Source of the DNA: UBA6627 sp965248675
Lineage (GTDB): Bacteria > Chloroflexota > Dehalococcoidia > UBA2979
Assembly (NCBI GenBank): GCA_965248675.1
Contig: CBDFJZ010000008.1
Location: forward strand, 434,001-498,000
DNA: 64,000 bases
Reading direction: 5' to 3'
Each line of letters opens with the position of its first letter. Positions within the stretch are counted from its first letter, which is position 1. Shown here one piece after another: positions 7,707 to 16,396 of the stretch. Under the pieces are notes generated by a model, which was not told where the DNA came from, searched no databases, and worked only from the letters and a program-made list of their open reading frames with translations. The translations under genes and the position numbers were made by a program.

Positions 7707-10023
7707 ATGGCCACACACGACCCGACGACCAGCGACCTCGAAGCACTGCTCGGCGGCGACCAAGACTGGCGCCGCTTCCTGCCGTGGGCGGGCGGGATCG
7801 TGCTCTTGATCGTCGCGGCGGTGACAGCCTACGTCCTGACCTCCGGCGGCGAGACGGTGACGGCCGTCGCGCCGGAGCCGGCTCAGGCCAGCACCGGCTC
7901 AATCACCAGCACCACCACGCTGTCCGGTACCGCCGCCGCCGCGCAATCCGCCGGCCTCACGTTCGCCGACGCCGGCGTGGTCACCTCCCTACAAGTCGCC
8001 GTCGGCGACGAGGTCCAGGCCGGCGACCTGCTCGCCACCCTCGACGACGCCGAGGCCGCTCGTCAGGTCGAGACCGCGCAGATCTCGCTCGACCAGGCGG
8101 AAGCGTCGCTCGCCGAGCTGCTCGGCGATCCGGATGCCGCCGAACTCGCCTCGGCGCTCTCCACGCTGCGCAGCGCGGAATCTCAGGTCGCTTCTGCCGG
8201 CGCGAGCTTCAACTCGGTGGTCGACGGCGCCACCGAGTCGGATCTGCTGAGCGCAGAGAGCGCCCTGGCGAACGCGCTCAGCCAGCTTTCCAGCGCGGAA
8301 GAGACGCTCGCCGCGGTCATCGCACCCCCGGACGCCTCGGAACTCGCCAACGCGAACTCGGCGCTTTCCCAGGCGCAGGCTCAGCTAAACAACGCGACCA
8401 TCGATGTCACAGCGACGTTCGAGGATGCCGTCGACGACCAGGCGAGCTACTGCAGCTGGTCGGGCCACATCACGTCGCTCTGCTCGTCGAGTGTCCTTCC
8501 GCTGCTCGACGGGGACTCCGCTCGCATCCAGACATCGCTCGCCGACCCCAACGCCAACACCGCGCTCGTCACGAGCGGGGAGGCCTTCCTCGCGTCGAAC
8601 GCGAGCTACCTCTCGGCGCTCGCCGCGCAGGACTCGGGCCTCGCCGCCGTCGCCAGCGCCGAGGAGCGCCTCGCCGCGTTCGAGAGCGGCCCCGACGCGG
8701 CTGAGTGGTTCCGCGTCGAGCGGGCGGTCGCGGCCGCCCAGGACAACTACGAAATCTCCGCCGCCCGGCTTGCCGAGCTGCAGGCTCCCGCCGGCGAGGC
8801 AGACGTTGACCTGGCCGGGGCGAGCCTTGCCAGCGCCCGGGCCAGCCTCGCCAGCGCTCAGGCCCGCTACGGCGCCCTCGCCGGCGGCGCCGAGGCGACC
8901 GAGATCGAGCGGCAGCAGCAGAGCGTCCGCCTCGCCGAAATCGGAGTCGAGCGAGCCGAAGAAGGTTTCGCGGACCTCCAGATCATCGCCCCGTTCGACG
9001 GCGTGGTCGGGGCAATCGGCGTCAGCGTCGGCGACCGCATCACCTCGAACACGGTTGCCGTCTCCATCAACACGCCCGACCAGATCACGATCGACCTCAC
9101 CGTATCCGAGGCCGAGGTTCTCGATCTCGAGGTGGGCCAGGTCGGCCTCGCCACCTTCGACGCGGTCGGCGACACGCAGTACCCGGTGCGCGTGACGAGC
9201 ATCAGCACCATCCCCACCGTCTCCCAGGGCGTCGTCACCTACGCCGTCGAGGCGGTCATCCTCGACCTCGGCGATCTCGCCGAGGTCGCGACCGACCTCC
9301 AGACGCTCTCAGCCGGCGGGGCGGCCGACTTCTCAGTGCTGGCGGCGGGCCTCGGTGGCGGCGCTGGCGCCGGTGCTGATGGCGCCAGCGCGGCCGGGCA
9401 GGGCGGCGGCGGCGGGGGCCGTGGCGGCGCGGGGCGGACCGCTCGCGGGCCTCGAACTGCCGGAAGGCGTGACGATCCAGGATGTGCTGACCGCGCTCGC
9501 GGCAGGCGAGGAGCTGCCGGCCGGGGTCGAGTTGCCCGAGGGCTTCGAGCTACCGGCCGGCTTCGCGGAACGGTTCGCCGGTGGCGGAGCGGGCGGCGGC
9601 GGCGGAGCGGGCGGGGCCGGCGCCAGCTTCGCCGACGCAAACCGGCAACTCCCGCTCGCCGGGATGAGCGGCAGCGTCGAGATCCTGCTCGGCGTCCGCG
9701 ACGGCGTGCTGCTCGTCCCGAGCAGCACGGTACGCGCCCAGGGAAGCACTTCCTACGTCGTGATCGAGAACGCCGATGGCGAATTCGAGCGGCTCACTGT
9801 CGTCACCGACGAGAGCAGCGGCGCCGACGTGGAGATCATCTCCGGCCTCGAACCTGGCATGACGATCTGGCTGAGCGCGAGCGCCCCCGCATCCGAGGAG
9901 TTCTCGCTCCAGAACGTCGACGTCAGCGAGCCGCAGACCAACGGCCAGCAGCAGCCCGGCGGATTCGGTGGCGGCTTTGGTCGCGGCGGCGGTGGAGCGG
10001 GTGGCGGGGGAGGTGCGCAGTGA
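7707..10023 (+). pseudogene. MacA/HlyD-type periplasmic adaptor, frameshifted in a Gly-rich stretch
   Basis: Membrane-fusion protein of a MacAB-type exporter. ATG 7707 has an AGAGGGAC ribosome-binding site. One N-terminal membrane anchor (residues about 26-46), then the lipoyl/barrel-sandwich half (TSLQVAVGDEVQAGDLLATLDD), a long Ala/Ser/Gln-rich coiled-coil hairpin (about residues 120-420), the second lipoyl half (IIAPFDGVVGAIGVSVGDRI) and beta-barrel domains. Near 9401-9436, within a Gly-codon run, the frame shifts by one; the continuation from GPLAGLELPEGVTIQ to the stop at 10023 includes the membrane-proximal domain (GVRDGVLLVPSSTV) and a Gly-rich tail. Two Cys-containing segments in the hairpin (SYCSWS, SLCSSS) are unusual. 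The stop overlaps the ATPase start. Confidence 0.85.
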
Positions 10024-10847
10024 TCCAGCTCGAGGGCGTCACCCGCACCTACGGCAGCGACTCCAACCTCGTCACGGCGCTGAGCGGCGTCGACCTGGAG
10101 ATCGGGCGCGGCGAGTACGTCGCCGTGATGGGCCCGTCCGGGTCGGGTAAGAGCACGATGATGAACATCATCGGCTGTCTCGACCGCCCGACCGAGGGCG
10201 ACTACCACTTCGAGGGGATCGAGGTTGGCCGGCTCGCGGACAGTGACCGCGCTCGGCTGCGCGGACGCGTCTTCGGGTTCGTCTTTCAGTCCTACAACCT
10301 GCTGCCGCGCCTGACGGCGCTCGAGCAGGTCGAGCTTCCGCTGGTCTACCAGCCGGTCACCAACCGCCGTCGACGAGCGGCGGAGGCGCTCGTCCGCGTC
10401 GGCCTACAGGAGCGGATCCATCACCGCCCGAGCGAGCTGTCGGGCGGTGAACAGCAGCGTGTGGCGATCGCTCGCAGTCTGGTCGTCAACCCACGACTTG
10501 TCCTGGCCGACGAACCGACGGGCGCCCTCGACACGCGCACCGGCGCCGAGGTGATGGGGCTGCTCACCGAGCTCGTCGACGAGCAGGGCATCACCGTCGT
10601 GCTCGTCACCCACGAGCAGGAGGTCGCGGAACACGCGCGCCGGGTGATCCGCATGCGCGACGGCGGCATCGTCGAGGACAGCGGCCGCGCGCCCGACCTT
10701 GCGGCGCTCCCGCATGCCGACCTGCACACGAATGGCGCCGGCCTCGGACCCCGGCCAAGCGAGGCGAGGGCGGCGACCGACTATGACGAGGCGTCACGAC
10801 GCGCCGGGGAGGTCCCCCCGCGGCGCGTCCGAGGAGGCACGGTATGA
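10020..10847 (+). CDS. MacB-type ABC transporter ATPase subunit
   Basis: A 275-residue ATP-binding protein starting at GTG 10020, overlapping the adaptor's stop codon (GTGA). By chance it shares the frame of the adaptor's first half, so a naive reading gives one 1046-residue fusion, which is not real. It carries Walker A GPSGSGKST, Q-loop FGFVFQSYNLL, signature LSGGEQQRVAIARSL, Walker B LVLADEPTGALD and the switch His in VLVTHE, as in the LolD/MacB family. The 45-residue C-terminal tail after the ATPase domain is low in homology. It powers the permease encoded next, whose ATG overlaps this stop (ATGA). Confidence 0.93.
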   Translation: MIQLEGVTRTYGSDSNLVTALSGVDLEIGRGEYVAVMGPSGSGKSTMMNIIGCLDRPTEGDYHFEGIEVGRLADSDRARLRGRVFGFVFQSYNLLPRLTALEQVELPLVYQPVTNRRRRAAEALVRVGLQERIHHRPSELSGGEQQRVAIARSLVVNPRLVLADEPTGALDTRTGAEVMGLLTELVDEQGITVVLVTHEQEVAEHARRVIRMRDGGIVEDSGRAPDLAALPHADLHTNGAGLGPRPSEARAATDYDEASRRAGEVPPRRVRGGTV

Positions 10848-12109
10848 GCCCCCTCGATGCGATGCGCGTCGCCCTCCGCGCGATCGGCGGCAACCGGCTG
10901 CGGAGCGGACTGACCGCGCTTGGCCTGATCATCGGGGTCTCCTCGGTGATCGTCCTGATCGCCGTCGGGCAGGGCACCCAGAAGGGCATCACCGACCAGA
11001 TCGAGGGACTCGGCACCGACCTGATCTTCATCGAGCCGGGCTCGTCCACGGACGCCGCGACCGGTACGCAGGGCGGTCAGGGCACAGCCACGACGCTGGT
11101 GTTGAGCGACGTCGATGCGCTCGCGGCGGCCAGCGTGCCCGGCGTCACGGATCTGGCGGGCGAACTGACGATCAACGCGCAGGTGATCGCCGGCGGTGAG
11201 AACGTCGGCGCGAGCGTCGTCGGCACCACGTCGGAGTGGACGTTCGTCCTCGACGCAGCGGTCGCGGAGGGGTCCTTCTTCACGGCCGCGGGCTCCGCGG
11301 AGAACGAGCTGGTGATCGTCCTCGGGGCGACGGCGGTTGCCGAGCTGTTCGGAGACGAGAACGCCCTCGGCGAGTCGGTTCGCATCTCCCTCGCCGGCGG
11401 TCGGGTGACGTTCCAGTTCACCGTGGTTGGCGTGATGGCCGAGCGCGGCGGGGCGGACGGCGCCGAGTTCGACGCGCAGGTCTACGTCCCCGTGACGTCC
11501 TTGCTCAGCCGGCTGCAGTTCCTCAGGAACAACGCTGGTGGCGACGTCCCGCTGAGCCAGATCACAATCAAGACCGCGCCCGGCACCGATCAGGACGTCG
11601 CGAAGCAGCTGATCAGCGACGTGCTGCTGTTCAAGCACGGCGTCAGCGAGCCCGACTTCACCGTGCAGAGCCAGGACGATCTGATCAGCGCCGCCTCGTC
11701 GGTCAGCAACACGCTGTCGCTGTTGCTCGGCAGCATCGCCGGGATCTCGTTGTTCGTCGGCGGCATTGGCGTGATGAACATCATGCTTGTCTCCGTGACC
11801 GAGCGAACGCGCGAGATCGGTATCCGCCGCGCCGTCGGCGCCCAGGCGAATGACATCGTGAAGCAGTTCGTGACCGAGGCGCTGCTGCTCTGCACTGCGG
11901 GTGGCGTCGTCGGGATCGTCGTCGGCGTCGGCATCTCGGTGGGCCTCGGCGGTCGCGAGGTCGGCGGCCAGGAGATGACCACCGTCGTCCAGGCGTGGAG
12001 CATCGTGCTCGCGTTCGCCGTCGCGGCCGGCGTCGGGCTCGTCAGCGGGATCTACCCCGCCGTCCGCGCCACCGCCGTCGACCCGATCACGGCGCTGCGT
12101 AACGAGTAA
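10844..12109 (+). CDS. MacB-type ABC transporter permease
   Basis: A 421-residue permease with the four-helix MacB/FtsX layout: one membrane helix near residues 20-42 (SGLTALGLIIGVSSVIVLI), a large extracytoplasmic MacB core domain (about 50-285), then three helices near 290-310, 340-362 and 385-408. The conserved coupling region TERTREIGIRRAVGA follows helix two. The end AVDPITALRNE is typical. With the adaptor and ATPase it forms a mechanotransmission-type exporter of peptides, lipids or drugs; the substrate is unknown. The operon is adaptor-ATPase-permease with overlapping start/stop codons and is divergent from the two-component system. Confidence 0.92.
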   Translation: MSPLDAMRVALRAIGGNRLRSGLTALGLIIGVSSVIVLIAVGQGTQKGITDQIEGLGTDLIFIEPGSSTDAATGTQGGQGTATTLVLSDVDALAAASVPGVTDLAGELTINAQVIAGGENVGASVVGTTSEWTFVLDAAVAEGSFFTAAGSAENELVIVLGATAVAELFGDENALGESVRISLAGGRVTFQFTVVGVMAERGGADGAEFDAQVYVPVTSLLSRLQFLRNNAGGDVPLSQITIKTAPGTDQDVAKQLISDVLLFKHGVSEPDFTVQSQDDLISAASSVSNTLSLLLGSIAGISLFVGGIGVMNIMLVSVTERTREIGIRRAVGAQANDIVKQFVTEALLLCTAGGVVGIVVGVGISVGLGGREVGGQEMTTVVQAWSIVLAFAVAAGVGLVSGIYPAVRATAVDPITALRNE

Positions 12110-12127
12110 CGCGCCAGATCGTTCCTA

Positions 12128-12174
12128 CTGAGGGAGCCCGTCCCGCGCCGCCCCCGCGGAGGCCGGCTCCTCAG
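12128..12174 (+). terminator. Inverted repeat at the end of the efflux operon
   Basis: CTGAGGGAGCC (12128-12138) pairs with GGCTCCTCAG (12165-12174) with one bulged base, 19 bp after the permease stop. There is no T run behind it, so intrinsic termination is doubtful; it may act as an RNA-stabilising hairpin or a weak terminator. Confidence 0.3.
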
Positions 12175-12273
12175 CGCTTCCCCCCTTGACCCCGGCTCGC
12201 GCTAGACAGCACGCCCGACCCCGCGCACGCTGCGTTGGCTCCGGGGCGTGGCGACGGGCGGGAGGGCGCGACG

Positions 12274-13017
12274 ATGGCGGAGATTCGCTGGACCGAGGAC
12301 GCCGCGAGCGCTCCCGACTCCCGGGAACGTGGCTTCAAGATCCTCCGTAACGGCGACGAGATCCCCGCCGTCTTCTGGTACCCCGAGGGCGTCCGGGGCG
12401 CGCGGCCGTTGATCCTCATGGGCCACGGCGGCAGCGGCCACAAGCGCAACGAGCGGATGCTCCAGCTCGGGCAGATGTTCGCCGGCGACTACGGTTGGTG
12501 CGCGGCCGCGATCGACGGACCGGGACACGGTGGCCGCGGGCCGATCACCGCCGCCACCGATCCCGAGTACCGGGCGATGTGGCAATCCGCGGACGTCGTC
12601 GAGCAGATGATCGAGGACTGGCGCGCCACGCTCGACGCGCTCACTCAGCTCGGCGAGGTGGACAGCGCGCGCGTGGCCTACTGGGGGATGTCGATGGGCA
12701 CCATGTTCGGTTTGCCCTACGTCGCCAACGAGGAGCGCATCGTCGCCGCCGTCCTCGGCAAGGCCGGGATGACTGGCTCCAGCGTCGAGCGCAGCGGCAT
12801 TGACGTTCACTTCGCGAAGCACGCGCCCAACGTCGACGTCCCCGTGCTGTTCTCCATCCAGTGTGACGACGAGCGCTTCGACCGCGAGGGCCAGCTCGAC
12901 CTCTTCGACCGCATCGGCTCCGAGGACAAACGCCTCCACGCGTACCCCGGCGTCCACGTCGACAACGGCCCCGAGGCCTTCGGGGTCCAGGCGGAGTTCC
13001 TCGAGCGCAACCTGTAG
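12274..13017 (+). CDS. Alpha/beta hydrolase (dienelactone hydrolase-like)
   Basis: A 247-residue cytoplasmic hydrolase. ATG 12274 is preferred because of a GGGAGGG ribosome-binding site 7-8 nt upstream. The alpha/beta-hydrolase core is clear: oxyanion strand LILMGHGGSGHKRNER, AAIDGPGHGGRG, the nucleophile elbow YWGMSMGTMFGLPY (Ser in GMSMG), an acid strand VPVLFSIQCDDERF, and the final catalytic His probably in HAYPGVHVDNG. Similar proteins act as esterases on small esters; the substrate is unknown. Downstream lies only a decayed gene. Confidence 0.8.
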   Translation: MAEIRWTEDAASAPDSRERGFKILRNGDEIPAVFWYPEGVRGARPLILMGHGGSGHKRNERMLQLGQMFAGDYGWCAAAIDGPGHGGRGPITAATDPEYRAMWQSADVVEQMIEDWRATLDALTQLGEVDSARVAYWGMSMGTMFGLPYVANEERIVAAVLGKAGMTGSSVERSGIDVHFAKHAPNVDVPVLFSIQCDDERFDREGQLDLFDRIGSEDKRLHAYPGVHVDNGPEAFGVQAEFLERNL

Positions 13018-13060
13018 TCGACCTGCGCCACTTGACCCGCTAACGCTCCCCGAAGGCGGC

Positions 13061-13355
13061 GACCCACCCGCAGCCGCCCTCGATCCGGAATTCGCGGACC
13101 GCTTGCCCGACATCGACAACGCGCTGATCGAGATCTCCGAACAGCGCGAGCTAGACGCGATCCGGCGGGTCGCCGATCGCGCCGAGGTCAACGCCGCGCT
13201 GTTCCCGGCGCTGGAACGTCCTGCAGCCTCGACTCGAGGCCTGCCAGCAGGAACGCGAGCTCATTCCCAACCTCGTCGCGGTCAATTTCTCCAGGCGTGG
13301 CGATCTGTTCGCGGTCGTCGATCAGCTCAATGGCGTGGCCGCGGAACCGGACTGA
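13061..13355 (+). pseudogene. Remnant of a decayed gene (C-terminal part, frameshifted)
   Basis: Two protein-like stretches in adjacent frames: DPEFADRLPDIDNALIEISE and following residues up to ALFPALE near 13215, then LQPRLEACQQERELIPNL and VAVNFSRRGDLFAVVDQLNG ending at a stop at 13355. They would join with a one-base shift near 13206-13225. There is no start codon with a ribosome-binding site upstream, so this looks like the 3' end of a lost gene. The last segment recalls C termini of secreted phosphodiesterase-like proteins (P-N-x-V-x-V-x-F ... G-D-L ... V-V-D-x-L-N), but this resemblance is weak. Confidence 0.4.
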
Positions 13356-13415
13356 ATCGTCACGATGGCGGCAGCTACGAGCCGACCGCCGAAAGCGCAC
13401 GTGTCACCGATCGGG

Positions 13416-14228
13416 TTAAGCGGCTTTCGCCTTCGTGACGGAACCGAGCATCCATTCGGCCTGCTCGATGAGCTTGTCCGGCCCGCCGAGGCCAGCCAGG
13501 AGCTGGTCGTCCTCGGGGGTGAGCTCGCCGTACACGTCCATCTGCTCGGCCTCGTGCACGCCATCGCCGATGCCCAGCGCGGCTGCGATCCGGCGGCCGT
13601 TCCAGGCGACCCACGCCAGCGGGCCGACCGAGCCGTCGGAGAAACCGCCGACCGCCTCGTTGATTTCGTCCGGGACGTCCCACGCACGGCCCACCTCGAC
13701 ACCCCATGACTGGCTGTCGTAGCCGAAGACGTTCGCCTCGGAATCGAGGACCGAGCGGCCGGTGCGGGCGATCGCCGCGACCTGCGTGTAGCGCTGCGGG
13801 TCGGACTGAGCCATGGCCATGCGACCGATCAGGTGTAGCAGCCCGGCGGTGAACGCCGTCGACCGCTGCTCCGCGCCCCAGGCGGACGCGTCCGCGACCA
13901 GCGCGGTCGTGAACAGGTGCCGCCACAGCTCGTTCGAGTCGATGCCCGCGTAATCGAGGCGGTTGAACGACTCGCTCACCACCGCCGCGGTGATGATCTT
14001 GCGCGTCGTGTTGAGGCCGACTCGCACGATCGCCTCGGCCGGTGTCCCGATCGGGGTCACCGGCGCGGAGGCGGCGGAGTTCGCCGCGCGCAGCACGGAA
14101 ACCGTCAGCGCCGGGTCAGTCTCGACGACCTGCCCGAGCTGCGGGATCGAGGTGGACGGGTCGCTCAAGAGGCCGAGCGCTTGCGCGTGCACGGCCGGTA
14201 GCGTCGGGATGGGGTGGACTTGCGCCAT
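13416..14228 (-). CDS. HDOD-domain signalling protein (minus strand)
   Basis: A 270-residue protein made almost entirely of one HDOD domain: IPTLPAVHAQALGLLSDPST, VVETDPALTVSVLRAANSA, VGLNTTRKIITAAVVSESF, then the degenerate HD region with FTAGLLHLIGRMAMA where a true HD phosphohydrolase would have H-D. HDOD proteins lack catalysis and act in signalling, motility or stress control. ATG 14228 has a GGAG 10 nt upstream; ATG 14309 would add 27 residues without a clear ribosome-binding site. It is divergent from a second HDOD gene, with a 213-bp region between them. Confidence 0.85.
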   Translation of the reverse strand: MAQVHPIPTLPAVHAQALGLLSDPSTSIPQLGQVVETDPALTVSVLRAANSAASAPVTPIGTPAEAIVRVGLNTTRKIITAAVVSESFNRLDYAGIDSNELWRHLFTTALVADASAWGAEQRSTAFTAGLLHLIGRMAMAQSDPQRYTQVAAIARTGRSVLDSEANVFGYDSQSWGVEVGRAWDVPDEINEAVGGFSDGSVGPLAWVAWNGRRIAAALGIGDGVHEAEQMDVYGELTPEDDQLLAGLGGPDKLIEQAEWMLGSVTKAKAA

Positions 14229-14441
14229 TCGGACTTGCTCCGCTGTCAGTGCCGCGATCTTCTGCCGTCGATCTCGTCCAGCGTAGATACGCCGTTCGTC
14301 CAGAATCATCGGTCGCTGCTTACGATCCGAACAGACCCGCGACTCATCTCCACGCGCCGCGTGCTGACGATCCGACCCACACGTGGCGAGCTTCAGGGTC
14401 CGCCCCCACAGGCAGGCGCGAGGCCTGTCGATGATTGTGAC

Positions 14442-15347
14442 ATGACTGATGCGCTGACAGCTCATCCCGGCGGCGAGGGCCACCCCGAACTCGACCTCCT
14501 CATCAATGAGATCGCCGAGCTGCGCGCGCTTCCAGCGGTCGCCGCGCGCGTGATCGAAATCGCCGGCGGCGAGCAGTTTTCCGCGCACGAGTTGGCGCAG
14601 GTCGTCGCGTCCGATCAGGCGCTGACCGCCAAACTGCGCCGGCTCTCGAACTCCGCCTACTACGGATACCCGAGGCAAATCACCACGGTCCGCGACGCGG
14701 TCGTGCTGCTCGGCTTCCGAGCCGTACGCTCTGCGGCGCTCGCGTCGTGCGTGATCGACACGCTGCCCGATCGCGCGGCTAACACCGATCCACAACGCTT
14801 CTGGCGGTTCTCCGTCACCGTCGGGATGCTCGCCGAGGTGTTGTCGCAAGCCCACCGGCGTCACATGGACGAGGCGTTCACCGCGGGTGTGTTGCACAAC
14901 GTCGGCCGGCTGGCCCTCGATCAGCACCGCCCGCGGGAACTGATGGCGGCGACCACGCTCGCCGTGCGAAAGAAGGTCAGCCTCGCGGAGGCGGAGACGG
15001 CGATCTTCGGATTCACCGACGCGCAGCTCGGCGGAGCGCTCGCCGCGCACTGGAACTTCCCGGAGGATCTGGTCGACGCCGTGGCGCGCCACCACCTGGA
15101 TGCCCGCGCGCTTCCGGATCCCGACTCGCTCGCGGCATTCGTCGTCCGAGCGCGCATGTTCGCACGCGCCTCCGGCATGTCCGACGGCATCGAGCCACGC
15201 AAGCGCGACGAGCCCGACGCGGAATGGCTGATGCCGCCGCTCTCGAAAGCGCTGCAGCAGGCCGGCGGGATCCCTGGCGTCGAAGATCGCGTGTCGGCGT
15301 TCGTCGAGTCCGCGCTCGGCGCAGATCATGCGGCGGCAGCCGCGTAG
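14442..15347 (+). CDS. HDOD-domain signalling protein (plus strand)
   Basis: A 301-residue HDOD protein from ATG 14442. It contains LRALPAVAARVIEIAGGE, VVASDQALTAKLRRLSNSAYYG, VVLLGFRAVRSAALAS, FTAGVLHNVGRLALDQH (degenerate HD site) and a C-terminal VDAVARHHLDARALPD that is closer to true HD-GYP-like proteins than its neighbour's. A hairpin (ACAGGC 14408-14413 with GCCTGT 14423-14428) lies just before the start and could influence translation. The two HDOD proteins are paralogous in layout but not close copies. The role is unknown; signalling upstream of kinases, cyclic-di-GMP enzymes or motility is typical for the family. Confidence 0.85.
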   Translation: MTDALTAHPGGEGHPELDLLINEIAELRALPAVAARVIEIAGGEQFSAHELAQVVASDQALTAKLRRLSNSAYYGYPRQITTVRDAVVLLGFRAVRSAALASCVIDTLPDRAANTDPQRFWRFSVTVGMLAEVLSQAHRRHMDEAFTAGVLHNVGRLALDQHRPRELMAATTLAVRKKVSLAEAETAIFGFTDAQLGGALAAHWNFPEDLVDAVARHHLDARALPDPDSLAAFVVRARMFARASGMSDGIEPRKRDEPDAEWLMPPLSKALQQAGGIPGVEDRVSAFVESALGADHAAAAA

Positions 15348-15411
15348 TCGGAGTTGCTGCCGCAGCCTGGCCGCCGGCTACTCGCCGCGACCGACGCACC
15401 GACCTCGCCCG

Positions 15412-16113
15412 CTAGCCGACGATCGGCCCGGCCGGCTCGAAGTCCTCGTCGGTCACCTCCGTACTGAACTCGGACGCCTCGAATCCCCCGCCGTCGCCGT
15501 TTGGCGCCGTCCAGGTCGCCGACAGCAGGATATTCCCCTCGCCGACGCACGCCTCCGAGGCGCCGCTGCCGGCGTCGATCTCGTAGCAGGTGGCCTCGAA
15601 GCCAGCGATCTCGCGTGTGCCGGTTTCGCGCACGCCGTCGATCCGATCTGCATCGAGCACGTTGTCGAAGATGATCTCCGTCGGGTTCGGTATCTCGCCC
15701 AGCGGCCCTTCCTCGCCCTCGAAGCAACTCACGAAGCCACTGACCTCGAAGCAGGTGACGCGTTTGCCGGCCTGATCGCGGATCAAGATCAGCGTGAACG
15801 CCTGCCCCCCCTGCTCCGAGGTGGTCTCGGAGCGTTCGCGGCCGTCCTCGGCGCGTACCCAGGTCAGTTCGCCGATGAACTCCTCTCCGCCGGCCGTCGT
15901 CGTAAAGGTGTACGTGATCCGGTACTCCGATTCGCCGAGGCGACTCAGGACCTCGGCGAACGCGTCCTCTGGCGATGTCGGTTCTTCGGTGGCCTCGGGT
16001 TCTGAGGTCGTAGCGGACGCGTTGCGGCCGCCGTCATCGTCGCCGCCCCCGCTGCATGCGGCCAGGGCGACCGTCGCGACCAGCACCAAACCAGAGCCGA
16101 GCCATCGGCGCAT
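15412..16113 (-). CDS. Secreted lipoprotein, unknown function
   Basis: A 233-residue lipoprotein. The start at ATG 16113 has GAGGAC 8-9 nt upstream (an in-frame ATG at 16128 is possible). MRRWLGSGLVLVATVALAAC gives a signal peptide with lipobox LAAC, followed by a Gly/Asp-rich then Ser/Thr/Glu/Pro linker. The mature domain has a beta-rich pattern (YRITYTFTTTAGGEEFIGELTWVR) resembling LolA/LppX-type lipid-binding folds, and four cysteines (VTCFEV, VSCFEG, ATCYEI, EACVGEG) likely paired as disulfides. A lipid- or drug-binding role is possible but only inferred. Confidence 0.65.
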   Translation of the reverse strand: MRRWLGSGLVLVATVALAACSGGGDDDGGRNASATTSEPEATEEPTSPEDAFAEVLSRLGESEYRITYTFTTTAGGEEFIGELTWVRAEDGRERSETTSEQGGQAFTLILIRDQAGKRVTCFEVSGFVSCFEGEEGPLGEIPNPTEIIFDNVLDADRIDGVRETGTREIAGFEATCYEIDAGSGASEACVGEGNILLSATWTAPNGDGGGFEASEFSTEVTDEDFEPAGPIVG

Positions 16114-16192
16114 CGGAACCGTCCTCATCTGACTCCCGGGCGGTTCGATCGTACGCCGCCGGGCGCTTGCAGCGACCCGTGTGCGCCCGTCC

Positions 16193-16220
16193 TTGCCCGC
16201 ACTTGACCCGATGCTACGAT
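16193..16220 (+). promoter_or_regulatory. Promoter of sucCD
   Basis: TTGCCC (16193-16198) and TACGAT (16215-16220) are separated by 16 bp, pointing toward sucC. The predicted transcript start near 16227 leaves a leader of about 170 nt before the sucC ATG, including a GGGGGCC/GGCCCCC stem (16237-16243 with 16261-16267). No known riboswitch is recognised. Confidence 0.4.
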
Positions 16221-16396
16221 GCGCCCTCGGTCCCGTGGGGGCCGATCGGCGAGTGAGCGCGGCCCCCAGGGCCGTTCGGCAGCGCGCCCGCGGACCACAG
16301 GGCGCAACAGGCGCGTCCCCGATCGCGCGACAGTGGCCGATGTTCCCACGACCCAGCCCTTCCCGAGGAACCGGGCACAGAACGGAGCCAGCCTCC

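Noticed and set aside
7707..10847. A single 1046-residue adaptor-ATPase fusion
   Set aside because: The middle (about residues 575-770) is Arg-rich out-of-frame sequence; the true adaptor continues in another frame to 10023 and the ATPase starts at GTG 10020, sharing the first frame only by chance.
14310..15329. N-terminal extension of the minus-strand HDOD protein
   Set aside because: It lies antisense to the second HDOD gene and has shadow composition; the HDOD homology starts near 14228.
16227..16396. Riboswitch in the sucCD leader
   Set aside because: There is a 170-nt leader with one stem, but no match to a known riboswitch core could be recognised by eye.
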